A DNA stretch of 64,000 nucleotides from Bacteroidota bacterium (GTDB lineage Bacteria; Bacteroidota; Bacteroidia; UKL13-3): positions 1 through 64,000 of the forward strand of contig JAIXWI010000019.1 in the NCBI GenBank assembly GCA_027491355.1, in the 5' to 3' direction. The notes under the pieces are model-generated. The model searched no databases, was not told the DNA's origin, and saw only the letters and a list, made by a program, of their open reading frames with translations. The position numbers were made by a program, and so were the translations under genes. Positions 9,901 through 18,119 of the stretch are shown one piece after another; the first letter of the stretch is position 1, and every line of letters starts with the position of its first letter.

Positions 9901-10424
9901 ATGGCTGCCAATAAATTGATATCATTCTGAAGCTTACCACTCAATTGTAAATTCAAATTAGAATTGACATTGGCATTCATAGCATTCCCAAAAACAAATC
10001 CTCGCATTAAACTACCAGTGGTTTGAATACCTTCAGATTGCGCGTTGAACTGGTAATTACTTATTGGCTCCTCCAAGGCAAAAGGATTCTTTAAAAATTT
10101 AATTTCTGGATGAATTAAGCTGGTATTTCTTAATGCTAACTTCTCTTGAATAGGATATGAACTGTATTTGTAACTTAGGTATAAAATTTGTGTGGAGGGA
10201 ATCTTATAATTAACCAACTGATTGCTGAGAGGTAGATAAGCATAATCGATATTTTTTTGATAGCGTGTATTTGAAGATTTCAACTCAATACTGGTTGCAT
10301 CTATCAATACTTGATTCAGTTGAATGGTATCTTTTTCAAACGTAACCAATTGGCGCATTTGTTGTGACCAAACCTGATTGGAAAAACTTAATAATACTAA
10401 AATTAAAAAAATACTAATTCTCAT
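6981..10424 (-). CDS. Large outer-membrane beta-barrel-like protein
   Basis: 1147 residues with a signal peptide (residues 1-20, cleavage near VWSQ). An N-terminal beta-rich domain (to ~120) is followed by a long series of alternating amphipathic strands with many aromatic residues. The C-terminus, ...MEARYVF, ends in the aromatic residue typical of outer-membrane barrels. A conserved-looking segment NNPIQPEGNTRDIQDFDQVF is at about residues 180-200. I do not recognise a named family. Its ATG overlaps the TGA of the sensor kinase gene by 4 bp (ATGA), so the two are translationally coupled and likely work in one process. It could be a sensor partner, transporter or assembly factor; the sequence does not decide. 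Confidence 0.7.
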   Translation of the reverse strand: MRISIFLILVLLSFSNQVWSQQMRQLVTFEKDTIQLNQVLIDATSIELKSSNTRYQKNIDYAYLPLSNQLVNYKIPSTQILYLSYKYSSYPIQEKLALRNTSLIHPEIKFLKNPFALEEPISNYQFNAQSEGIQTTGSLMRGFVFGNAMNANVNSNLNLQLSGKLQNDINLLAAISDDNNPIQPEGNTRDIQDFDQVFVQFSKDKHQVLLGDFLMASPGTAYFLNYYKKSRGLHVSTAFQLSKKLQFQTQADLAISRGRFVRNAFNGTEGNQGPYRLTGPNGELFIVVISGTEVVYYNGERLTRGEQNDYTIDYNSGEITFMPKRLIQTYARIVVEFQYSDRNYARTLYNQHIQIQKGNSSFQVNFYTEQDNKNQPFQQALSENDIAVLKSVGNQIDQAQVSAVTGPYAYNAAKIQYRVVDTLGYKDVYINNTSASSDTVFYEIKFSFVGANKGNYIQGRTLANGRVFQWVAPLNGIPQGDFAPVKLLVAPNQRQMLTVGYTYTDARGNALSVEMAGSNDDKNTFSDIDNVSNHGYAFRLMGTPQKIKLSKNLQIDQQINAEYTSNQFNAIERFRSVEFARNWQRQINNSAAAQSYGDQLYAYQVGINSSQFFQLNYQIASYLKTSTQFNGVQQIIQSQFKHKTWLLKGIGEWLGSSQNNDLKNQSYKLDATLNKQFYHLVTGYQLTQESSLFKWKNDSLTANSFAYQQHRFFVQNKDTLNLKTMFEAIYRTDNVPIANRMAYNTKALDLKGSIAYLQSNLNQFRLDIAFREFMQFNLNRRAQTMLARLEYDYGFWQRNVIANTYLQTAGANELARDYQFVEVPLGQGIYVWKDFNQNGNAELNEFLLAGITEKNTANYIKIFLPSSSLLPVQSNMFNQTINLQHFSPAKNSWFYKFSNQTAYRFEQKKQQTANFSIERFLPVSAQDSQLMSMNTLFRNTIFYNKTSGDFGLDYTYLQTQSKFLQTNGSDFRSKKEHVVNFRYNLNETWTINASTSRGEKQLLSNWLNAGNYAYSYFDLKPKLNYQYKQYVRLTTAYTFTSATNNFEGNNDAANLHEFSGEARIALPKSGTFFAKYSYVDVLYNGNVSSVLAYEILQGLANGKNQLWTIQWQHRLGGNIQINLVYDGRLTGILPVVHIGKMEARYVF

Positions 10425-13400
10425 GCACTTTTATTCAAAGGCAATTCAATGGTAAATATTGTACCTAAAGCTTCTTCCGATTTAAAATAAATACTACCAC
10501 CTCCACTTTCAATCATACTTTTAACTATTGGTAAGCCCAAGCCCATACCAACAGTTTTGGTACTGAAATAAGGTGTAAATATTTTCTCTTGTTGTGTGAA
10601 TGAAATACCTGAACCATTGTCTTGAACTGTAATGACAATGGTTGATTCAATAGTAGTAGCAGCAATTTTTATTTGCCCTACACGGTCTTCTGGTATGGCT
10701 TGCATGGCATTTTTGATAAGATTTACTAAAATCCTATTCAAATAACCTTTGTCAAATTCTAAAATAGTATTTTCTGGTATAGCTGTTTGAATGGTTCCTT
10801 CAAATTGATAGGTATGCAATTCCACAATTTGTGACACCAATTCATGTAAATTTACAAACTCATAATTGGGCATAGGCATTTTTGCGAAACTACTAAAACC
10901 AGTTGCCAATTCGCTCAATGAATCTATTTGAGTAATGAGGGTTTGTGTTACTCTCTTAAAAGTTTCTGGTAATTTAGGACTTTGGTCATTCCATGCACGT
11001 TCCAAGTGTTGAATACTCAATTTCATTGGTGTCAATGGGTTTTTAATTTCGTGTGCTATTTGTTTTGCTATGTCTCTCCATGCCCCCTCTCTTTCACTCA
11101 CTGCTAATTTTTGTACACTTTCTTCCAACTTGTCAATCATGTTGTTGTATTGAACAACCAATGCACCAATTTCATCTTTTCTAAACCAATTGATGGTATC
11201 ATTCTTCTTACCAATAGCTATTGCAGCCATTTGTTTTTGAATCATCAACAATGGCAATGTTATATTTCTAGAATATATCCAAGCAATTACCCCAATAACA
11301 ATAAACAATAACGCATACAAATTAATAGACCCTACAACAATTGAGGATATTTCAGAATACATATCTGCATACTTATTGAAATATGGCAACTGAATGAATC
11401 CTATGGGCTTTCTGTCCTTTCCATGAATAGGAACATAAGCTGCCAAATAAGGAAAGCTGGCAATCTTTTCTTTTTGAATATACTGTGATGACTTGAGTAA
11501 ATTCAATTGGTAATAGGCTTCAGAATGAATGTATGGCGCCAATACTTGTTCATCAAACAATTTGGCATAAGTTGAACTAAGTAAAGCTCCAGAAGGCTCA
11601 AATAAACATATTTCTGTTTCATAGAAATCTGAAATCTGATTTAAAAAAGATTTAATTTCATTGGGATTTTTTGAAGTCAAAGATTCATAAGAGGCTTCAG
11701 TTTCTATGGCAGCTGCAACGCTCCTGATTTTCTTAAGTAATTTTTCAGTCTGTTGTAAATCGTTTTGACTTTTAATTAAATCTATTGTAAAGTAAGCTGT
11801 TGAAGCCAATGTGACAAACACAATGATGATGATTCCTAATTGAATTCTAGACCTAAGTAAACTCAAATCTGCTTTTTCAAAAAACAACAAACGATTGAGT
11901 AATGGTCTTACCTTATCTGTAAACAAACCATTAAAAAAGGTTAATCTATCTATCCAAGGATTATTGATAAGAATAAACAAAAAAATGGCAGCTATGAGTA
12001 GAATAGTAAAAAAGGTAAATGACAATGAAAACAAACCAAAAGGTTCATACCATGTAGAAGCTATTTTACTGATCACTACACATACTTGATCGCTTTCTTT
12101 TAACACCAAATGATCGTAGCCATTTTCAGTTACAAACTGATAGGAGGCTATAGATAAATCAGGAAAAGTGAAAGCAGTCCTGTAAGCATATCTTCCAGAT
12201 TGGCTAACCAATTGTCGGTCGCGGTAGATTGCGAATGAATACTCGCTTCTTTTTTTAATGCCTTTACTTTGATAACCTTCAACTAATAACTCTTCAAATC
12301 TATTTTCATCTTGAATGAATTTAGGCTCTAGGTGAATAAAAAGCACCCCAATGTATCGTCCATTGTTGTATATAGGAAATTTACCCAAATAACCTTTAAT
12401 AGCAGCATTGGCGCTTAAAAACTTGAATTTTGATTGTGTACTTGTACCTGACTCTGCATCCCATACATAATTCAATTGCCTTAGCGAAAAAGCACTTCTT
12501 GTACTGTAATAATTACCTGTTGAATCAAAATCATAAACTGTAATGTCATACTTACTCAAATAAGCGTTAAAATACAAGGGTCTGATGTATTTAATCAGTT
12601 GAGATTTCAAAGCTGATTTGCTTTCTAAATAATTTTTTAGACTTGGATCTTTAACAATTTTCTTTTCAACAGCAGATAAAAAATAAAGTGTATTGATATC
12701 TTGTTGAGCTGTTAATTTACCAGCATAAAGTACCCTATTGGATTGCTCTTCTTTGTAACTCCAATAGTACACAAAACATGAGGTAAAAGCGGACAATACA
12801 AACACCAATACCATGTATATTTTGAGCTTATTGATGCGTGGAAATAAAAAATATTTGAGGCCAAAAAAAGCGCCAATTAAAACCAAACTTCCAAGTGGAA
12901 AATAGGCTTGTCTTTCGTAAAGGTATATGACAAAGTAGGGATGTACAAAAAAGAAAACAAAACCAAGTACAAGCCATTTCATTTTGCTATTGAGCGAAGA
13001 AAAAACCAAATACTTGTATAACAATTTACTAATTTGATAGGTGAGTATGAGAATTAAAAAAGCTAAAAACAAGCCTATAAATGTGAAACCATTAAGGCCA
13101 AAAATATTATTGATATCAAAAGAAATTTGTGAATCAAACACCAAACTTTTCATGGCATCTACTGATGCGTCTGCAACTGTTATGCAGAGCAACGAGAAGA
13201 AAAATAAATATACGATTTTTAATTTATGGTATTGAATGCGTTTGAATGGAACATCTCTGATTAACCAAAAGTACCATATCAAAATAAAAACGATGACAAT
13301 GAAATCACCCAAAGAAGGGATGAGTTTGGATGAGGCATAAACCTCAGGATTGAATAATGGAAGATTGTAAACAAAAACAGGAATTCTCAATTCCATGAAA

Positions 13401-14146
13401 ATCATTCTAGCAGTAATGGTTAAGCAGAAAAAAAGTAAACTCGATAACAACAAGTTAGTTTGAATACCAATTCTTAAAATTTGATGGAAACATACCACAC
13501 AAAATCCAATTAAAAGTACAAACAAAATTTTAACCCAAGTAGCAGTTGCATTTTCAGCCCCAAAAATTTGGATGGAAAACAAATAATTGCCTTTTACATC
13601 TTGAATATCTTTAAAATCTTGAAGTTTAGAAGGGCTCAAAAGTGCATTGCCAATGAAACTAAGTTCTTCATTGAAATGATTTTGTATGTATTGGTTTTGG
13701 TATTTGTAGTTGTATTTTATGGGGTATAACAACACCAATTGATGCTGTCCTGACTGTTCAAAATGAACCAAAAAAGAACCAGATTTTGTATTCAAAAAAT
13801 GGTCGCCGGGTTCTAATACCCTCATCAAACGACTGACCTCTGTTTGGTTGCTATTCCAAAAAATCATGGTGTCGTTTTTAAACAAATACAAAGAAGCACC
13901 TTCTTGACTTGCTATTTCATCCAATGCATTCCATTGTTTTCTCAGATTAGCTGTATCAGCAAAGGCTAATTTAGCAATTTGATTGAATTTGTATTCTTTG
14001 TAATGTACCAATGAAGCTGTTTTGGCATAGGCTTCATTTATTTGATTTGAAGTATCCTGAATGAGTTTGATTTCCAATAAAAAAATGAAGGGCAAAATCA
14101 ATAATCCTGCCCCCAAACCAATCAGGTATTTTTTAATGGGTGTCAA
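10421..14146 (-). CDS. Giant multi-membrane sensor histidine kinase (NtrY-like)
   Basis: 1241 residues. There is one N-terminal membrane segment, a periplasmic domain (~30-195), a cluster of about eight membrane segments (~205-460), a second periplasmic domain, further membrane segments near 700 and 770, a third sensory domain, and a membrane segment leading to HAMP. The kinase core is complete: H1032 in HEIKNPLTPMKLSIQHLE, N box NLIKNAMQAI (~1141-1150), G1 DNGSGI, and G2 GMGLGLPIVKSM. The NtrY-like H-box suggests control of envelope or nitrogen-type signals. The start is a TTG two bases after the hldD stop; the first internal ATG would remove the leading membrane segment. No response regulator lies nearby. 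Confidence 0.88.
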   Translation of the reverse strand: MTPIKKYLIGLGAGLLILPFIFLLEIKLIQDTSNQINEAYAKTASLVHYKEYKFNQIAKLAFADTANLRKQWNALDEIASQEGASLYLFKNDTMIFWNSNQTEVSRLMRVLEPGDHFLNTKSGSFLVHFEQSGQHQLVLLYPIKYNYKYQNQYIQNHFNEELSFIGNALLSPSKLQDFKDIQDVKGNYLFSIQIFGAENATATWVKILFVLLIGFCVVCFHQILRIGIQTNLLLSSLLFFCLTITARMIFMELRIPVFVYNLPLFNPEVYASSKLIPSLGDFIVIVFILIWYFWLIRDVPFKRIQYHKLKIVYLFFFSLLCITVADASVDAMKSLVFDSQISFDINNIFGLNGFTFIGLFLAFLILILTYQISKLLYKYLVFSSLNSKMKWLVLGFVFFFVHPYFVIYLYERQAYFPLGSLVLIGAFFGLKYFLFPRINKLKIYMVLVFVLSAFTSCFVYYWSYKEEQSNRVLYAGKLTAQQDINTLYFLSAVEKKIVKDPSLKNYLESKSALKSQLIKYIRPLYFNAYLSKYDITVYDFDSTGNYYSTRSAFSLRQLNYVWDAESGTSTQSKFKFLSANAAIKGYLGKFPIYNNGRYIGVLFIHLEPKFIQDENRFEELLVEGYQSKGIKKRSEYSFAIYRDRQLVSQSGRYAYRTAFTFPDLSIASYQFVTENGYDHLVLKESDQVCVVISKIASTWYEPFGLFSLSFTFFTILLIAAIFLFILINNPWIDRLTFFNGLFTDKVRPLLNRLLFFEKADLSLLRSRIQLGIIIIVFVTLASTAYFTIDLIKSQNDLQQTEKLLKKIRSVAAAIETEASYESLTSKNPNEIKSFLNQISDFYETEICLFEPSGALLSSTYAKLFDEQVLAPYIHSEAYYQLNLLKSSQYIQKEKIASFPYLAAYVPIHGKDRKPIGFIQLPYFNKYADMYSEISSIVVGSINLYALLFIVIGVIAWIYSRNITLPLLMIQKQMAAIAIGKKNDTINWFRKDEIGALVVQYNNMIDKLEESVQKLAVSEREGAWRDIAKQIAHEIKNPLTPMKLSIQHLERAWNDQSPKLPETFKRVTQTLITQIDSLSELATGFSSFAKMPMPNYEFVNLHELVSQIVELHTYQFEGTIQTAIPENTILEFDKGYLNRILVNLIKNAMQAIPEDRVGQIKIAATTIESTIVITVQDNGSGISFTQQEKIFTPYFSTKTVGMGLGLPIVKSMIESGGGSIYFKSEEALGTIFTIELPLNKSA

Positions 14147-14148
14147 TC

Positions 14149-15117
14149 TTATTCAAACGTATTTGGAACTAAATAATTGCGAACATAATCGCGCACACCT
14201 TCTTCAACTGAAGTAAACGCTTTGTTATAACCAATTTGTTTGAGTTTGTCCATATTGGCCTCAGTAAAATACTGGTACTTTTCACGGATGTCTGAAGGAA
14301 TGTCTACGTAATTGATTTGAGAAGATTTGTTGAGGGCTGCAAAAATAGCTTGCACCAAGTCGTTCCATGTTCTAGCAGTTCCAGAGCCTAAATTGTAAAT
14401 ACCAGAATTTTTTCTGTGGTGCATTAAAAAAACACAAACATCACACAGGTCTTTTACATAAATAAAATCGCGTTTTTGCTCTCCGTCTTTGTAATCTGGA
14501 CGGTGAGATTTAAACAATTGCACCTGTCCTTTCTCTAATATTTGATGATATGCATGAAATACCACGCTTGCCATTCTGCCCTTGTGGTATTCATTGGGAC
14601 CATAAACATTAAAGAATTTCAAGCCCGCCCAAAAATAGGGTTGTTTTTCTTGAGCAAGCGCCCATTTATCGAAATCGTTTTTAGAGCGGCCATAAGGGTT
14701 CAAAGGTTTTAAATGTTTGAGCGTTTGCGTATCATCATTGTATCCAAACTCACCTTCTCCGTATGTTGCAGCACTAGAAGCATAGACTAGCGGAATGCCC
14801 TCATTGGAACAAATTTGAAACAATTGCTGACTAAAATCAATGTTTAAAACTTTAAAAATATGTTCGTCGGTTTCTGTAGTATCGGTTCGGGCGCCAATGT
14901 GAAATACAAATTCTACTTCATTGCTATGCTCTTGGAACCAGTTAAAAAAATCAGATCTATTAACCTTCGCTGTATAGTTTTTACCAATCAAATTCTTTTC
15001 ACGACCTGTTACAGTATTGAAGTCGTCAACCAAAACAAGGTCATTGTAGCCATCCTTGTTCAGCCTTGAAACTAAACAACTTCCAATAAATCCTTCGGCG
15101 CCTGTTATAACTATCAT
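14149..15117 (-). CDS. hldD: ADP-glyceromanno-heptose 6-epimerase HldD
   Basis: 322 residues, usual family length. It epimerises ADP-D-glycero-D-manno-heptose to the L-glycero form for the LPS inner core. The NAD(P) fold is shown by GAEGFIGS (6-13). The catalytic pair is Y142 and K146 in NPYGRSK, with S114/S115 in the conserved ASSAATYG. FFNVYGPNEYHKGRMASVVFH is the substrate-binding signature of HldD. It is the first gene of a tight minus-strand operon: the stop is two bases before the sensor kinase start, which itself overlaps the outer-membrane protein gene. Confidence 0.93.
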   Translation of the reverse strand: MIVITGAEGFIGSCLVSRLNKDGYNDLVLVDDFNTVTGREKNLIGKNYTAKVNRSDFFNWFQEHSNEVEFVFHIGARTDTTETDEHIFKVLNIDFSQQLFQICSNEGIPLVYASSAATYGEGEFGYNDDTQTLKHLKPLNPYGRSKNDFDKWALAQEKQPYFWAGLKFFNVYGPNEYHKGRMASVVFHAYHQILEKGQVQLFKSHRPDYKDGEQKRDFIYVKDLCDVCVFLMHHRKNSGIYNLGSGTARTWNDLVQAIFAALNKSSQINYVDIPSDIREKYQYFTEANMDKLKQIGYNKAFTSVEEGVRDYVRNYLVPNTFE

Positions 15118-15193
15118 ATTGCAACGAAATTAATAAAAAGCAGGCTATTTGTGAAACATTCAAACAGGCTACAAGTCTAAATTAAAGGTTTTG

Positions 15194-15226
15194 TTTGTTT
15201 GATGCCATTAATTTGACTTATATTTG
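15194..15226 (+). promoter_or_regulatory. Candidate promoter of queD-fabD
   Basis: TATATTTG at 15219-15226 fits the Bacteroidota -7 consensus TAnnTTTG exactly. TTTG at 15194-15197 lies 21 bases upstream, and another TTTG at 15198-15201 gives a spacing of 17. Transcription would start about 15 bases before the queD ATG. Confidence 0.5.
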
Positions 15227-15247
15227 AGCTTTGTTTTGCAGTAAAAC

Positions 15248-15673
15248 ATGGCAAATAGAGCAAAAACAGTATATATAACCAGAAGGGAACGCTTCAATGC
15301 GGCCCATAAATTGTTCAACCCCAATTGGACTGAGGCGGAGAATGAGGCATTTTTTGGAAAGTGCTCTAATAAATATTACCATGGTCACAATTTTGAATTG
15401 TTTGTAACAATAAAAGGTACAACCAACCCTGAAACAGGCATGGTGATGGATTTGAAAAAACTCAAATCAATCATTAAAAACCACATCACTGAACCTTTAG
15501 ACCACCGTAATTTAAACGAAGACATTCCATGGCTAAAAGGACAAATACCCTCAATTGAAAATATTGTTATTGCTATTTGGGACATCTTAACACCATTACT
15601 AGAAAACTCAACGCTGCACAGCATTAAGTTGATTGAAACTGAAAATAATTTTGTGGAATATTTTGGCGAATAA
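15248..15673 (+). CDS. queD: 6-carboxytetrahydropterin synthase family protein QueD
   Basis: 141 residues, the size of QueD/PTPS enzymes. The zinc ligands are visible as H20 (FNAAH) and H45/H47 (YYHGHNFE), and C39 in FGKCSNKYYHGH is the catalytic cysteine position. LDHRNLN carries the conserved Asp-His. QueD makes 6-carboxy-tetrahydropterin from dihydroneopterin triphosphate in queuosine synthesis; eukaryote-like PTPS activity is the alternative. It starts a two-gene plus-strand unit with fabD 34 bp downstream and has a good promoter candidate just upstream. Confidence 0.88.
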   Translation: MANRAKTVYITRRERFNAAHKLFNPNWTEAENEAFFGKCSNKYYHGHNFELFVTIKGTTNPETGMVMDLKKLKSIIKNHITEPLDHRNLNEDIPWLKGQIPSIENIVIAIWDILTPLLENSTLHSIKLIETENNFVEYFGE

Positions 15674-15707
15674 GCCAATTTTACATTTAAATATTAACTG
15701 AATTTTT

Positions 15708-16592
15708 ATGACTAAAACTGCCTATTTATTTCCTGGTCAAGGTGCGCAATTTACCGGTATGGGTAAAGACCTTTATGATAACAATGAAACAGCCCGAACT
15801 TTGTTTCATGAAGCAAATACTATTTTGGGATTTGATATTACAAAAATCATGTTTGAGGGTTCTGAGGAAGAACTGAAACAAACAAGAGTAACACAACCTG
15901 CAATTTTTTTACATTCAGTTATCAAAGCAATTTGTGCTGGTGATAGTTTCAAACCAGATATGGTTGCAGGGCATAGCTTGGGCGAATTCTCGGCTTTGGT
16001 TGCAAATAAAACATTGAGCTTTCAAGATGGGCTCAAATTGGTTTACGCTAGGGCATTGGCCATGCAAGCTGCTTGTGAGGCCAAACCTTCTACCATGGCT
16101 GCAGTTTTAGGCCTTGCCGACAATCAAGTAGAAGCAATTTGTGCAAGCATTACAGAAGAAGTTGTAGTACCTGCAAATTACAATTGTCCTGGACAATTGG
16201 TCATTTCTGGAAGTATAGAAGGCGTAAATTTGGCCTGCGAAAAACTAAAAGCTGCTGGTGCTAAAAGAGCATTGGTTTTACCTGTTGGTGGAGCCTTTCA
16301 TTCTCCCTTAATGCAACCTGCCAGTGAACAATTGGAAGCCGCCATTTTAAGTACTCCATTTCACACCCCAATTTGTCCAGTATATCAGAATGTAACCGCC
16401 ACAGCCGTTACAAATACCGATCAAATCAAGCATAATTTGATTGCACAGTTAACCGGTTCGGTTAGATGGACACAAACTATTGAAAAAATGGTTGCAGATG
16501 GCGCAACCAATTTTATTGAATGTGGTCCTGGAAATGTATTACAAGGTTTGGTAAAAAAAATACACAAAGAAGCTGCGGCTCAATCATTGTAA
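15708..16592 (+). CDS. fabD: Malonyl-CoA:ACP transacylase FabD
   Basis: 294 residues. It transfers malonyl groups from CoA to acyl carrier protein for fatty-acid synthesis. It opens with the family signature YLFPGQGAQFTGMG. The nucleophile is S90 in GHSLGEF, paired with H198 in GAFHSP, and ECGPGNVLQGLVKKI is the conserved C-terminal segment. It follows queD by 34 bp and ends in a symmetrical terminator shared with the convergent protease gene. Confidence 0.95.
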   Translation: MTKTAYLFPGQGAQFTGMGKDLYDNNETARTLFHEANTILGFDITKIMFEGSEEELKQTRVTQPAIFLHSVIKAICAGDSFKPDMVAGHSLGEFSALVANKTLSFQDGLKLVYARALAMQAACEAKPSTMAAVLGLADNQVEAICASITEEVVVPANYNCPGQLVISGSIEGVNLACEKLKAAGAKRALVLPVGGAFHSPLMQPASEQLEAAILSTPFHTPICPVYQNVTATAVTNTDQIKHNLIAQLTGSVRWTQTIEKMVADGATNFIECGPGNVLQGLVKKIHKEAAAQSL

Positions 16593-16597
16593 AATAG

Positions 16598-16626
16598 AAA
16601 AGCTTGGCAATTGCCAAGCTTTTTTT
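16598..16626. terminator. Bidirectional terminator between fabD and the HtrA gene
   Basis: A perfect 26-base palindrome (core AGCTTGGCAATTGCCAAGCT, 16601-16620) is flanked by T6 on the plus strand and by a T-rich run on the minus strand. It separates two convergent genes and can serve both. Confidence 0.85.
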
Positions 16627-16632
16627 ATGCAA

Positions 16633-18069
16633 TTAATTGTAAAACGAATACACTGCCCTGCTACCATTGGGAAACATCCCTTCAATTTGTATTTGCCCTC
16701 TGGCATTTTCTATATCTGAAATTAGCGGTTCAATTTTGTCGTACTCTTTTCTGTTAAATTTTAGGATGATAAAACCTTCTTGAATGCCCATCATGGCTAT
16801 TTTACCATTCCTAATGTTTGAAATTTTCACCCCGCTCTGAATGCCTAGTTTGTCTTTTTCGGTCTTTGAAACCATTTGAAAATCTGCACCCAATGAATTT
16901 GAAGTAATGGTACCCTTTTTCATGATAGCAGTTGTGCCCTCTTCATTCAAAAGTGAAAGTTGGGTAATTCTTTCTTCTCCTTTTCTGAGGTATTTGACTG
17001 TTATTTTATCGCCGGGTCTTTTGTAAGCAATTTGTTCATCAAAATTAGCTTTGCTGTCAATGGTTTTATTGTTTACTTCAATTACGACATCACCTTTTTG
17101 AATACCAGATTTATCTGCAGGGCCATCAGCTAACACCTCATCCACAATAACACCATGGTTGTTTTTAATTGTTAATTTTTCAGCCATTGCTGCATCAATG
17201 TCTTTGATGTCCATTCCTGTAAAACCACGTTGAACTTCTTTGAATTCAATTAAATCTTTGATAATTTTAGCTACAATATTTACAGGAATTGCAAATCCAT
17301 AACCGTTGTAAGAACCTGTGTTGGATGCAATAGCAGTATTAATACCTATGAGCTTCCCCTCCAAATCTACCAATGCTCCTCCACTGTTACCTGGATTAAT
17401 AGCTGCATCTGTTTGAATGAATGATTCTATAGGAAATTGGTTATTTACAATATTGATATTTCTTCCTTTTGCGCTTACAATTCCTGCTGTAACGGTTGAT
17501 GTTAAATTAAATGGATTACCTACCGCCAATACCCATTCACCAATATCAACTTGATCAGAATTACCCATGGTTAAATGTGGCAAGTTATTGGCTTGTATTT
17601 TAATCAGTGCTAAGTCTGTGGAAGGGTCTGTTCCAATAATTTTAGCCTGATAAGAACGTTTATTTTTGTTGGTAATGACCTCAATTTGATTGGCATCTTT
17701 TACCACATGTAAATTGGTAACTATGTACCCATCTGCTGTCAAAATTACACCTGACCCTGAACTGGTGACAGGACCTCTCTGACCAAAAAAATCAAAATTG
17801 TTCCAAAAATCAAAAAATGGATCGTTGTAGCCCCTTTGCTGATTGCTCAATGTTTTGATGAATACAACACTTGGAGTTGCAATTTGAGATGCCGTAACAA
17901 AATTGTTTTGGGCAATGGCTTGACCTTGGTATTTAATGGATGCAGCCGCTGACTCATATTGAGTTGAAGCTATCTGAGTTAAAACTACAGGAGCATAGAA
18001 CTTACCGTACAAGAATGCCCCAATAATGCCCCCGGTAAAACCGAGTAAAATTGTCAGTCCTTTTTTCAT
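16633..18069 (-). CDS. HtrA/DegP-type periplasmic serine protease
   Basis: 478 residues. An N-terminal membrane segment or uncleaved signal (about 5-22) is followed by a trypsin-like domain with an intact triad: H121 (TNLHVV), D152 (STDLALIKI) and S229 (NPGNSGGAL). A first PDZ domain starts near 275 and a second, more divergent one near 385. HtrA proteases degrade or refold misfolded envelope proteins. The gene is monocistronic by appearance, with 50 bp between it and the upstream DUF1573 gene, and converges on fabD at a shared terminator. Which of DegP, DegQ or DegS is closest cannot be told from the sequence alone. Confidence 0.93.
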   Translation of the reverse strand: MKKGLTILLGFTGGIIGAFLYGKFYAPVVLTQIASTQYESAAASIKYQGQAIAQNNFVTASQIATPSVVFIKTLSNQQRGYNDPFFDFWNNFDFFGQRGPVTSSGSGVILTADGYIVTNLHVVKDANQIEVITNKNKRSYQAKIIGTDPSTDLALIKIQANNLPHLTMGNSDQVDIGEWVLAVGNPFNLTSTVTAGIVSAKGRNINIVNNQFPIESFIQTDAAINPGNSGGALVDLEGKLIGINTAIASNTGSYNGYGFAIPVNIVAKIIKDLIEFKEVQRGFTGMDIKDIDAAMAEKLTIKNNHGVIVDEVLADGPADKSGIQKGDVVIEVNNKTIDSKANFDEQIAYKRPGDKITVKYLRKGEERITQLSLLNEEGTTAIMKKGTITSNSLGADFQMVSKTEKDKLGIQSGVKISNIRNGKIAMMGIQEGFIILKFNRKEYDKIEPLISDIENARGQIQIEGMFPNGSRAVYSFYN

Positions 18070-18119
18070 GTTGTTATGCTTTTAAAACTAAATTTAAACT
18101 ACCAAAAATAATGCCTATT

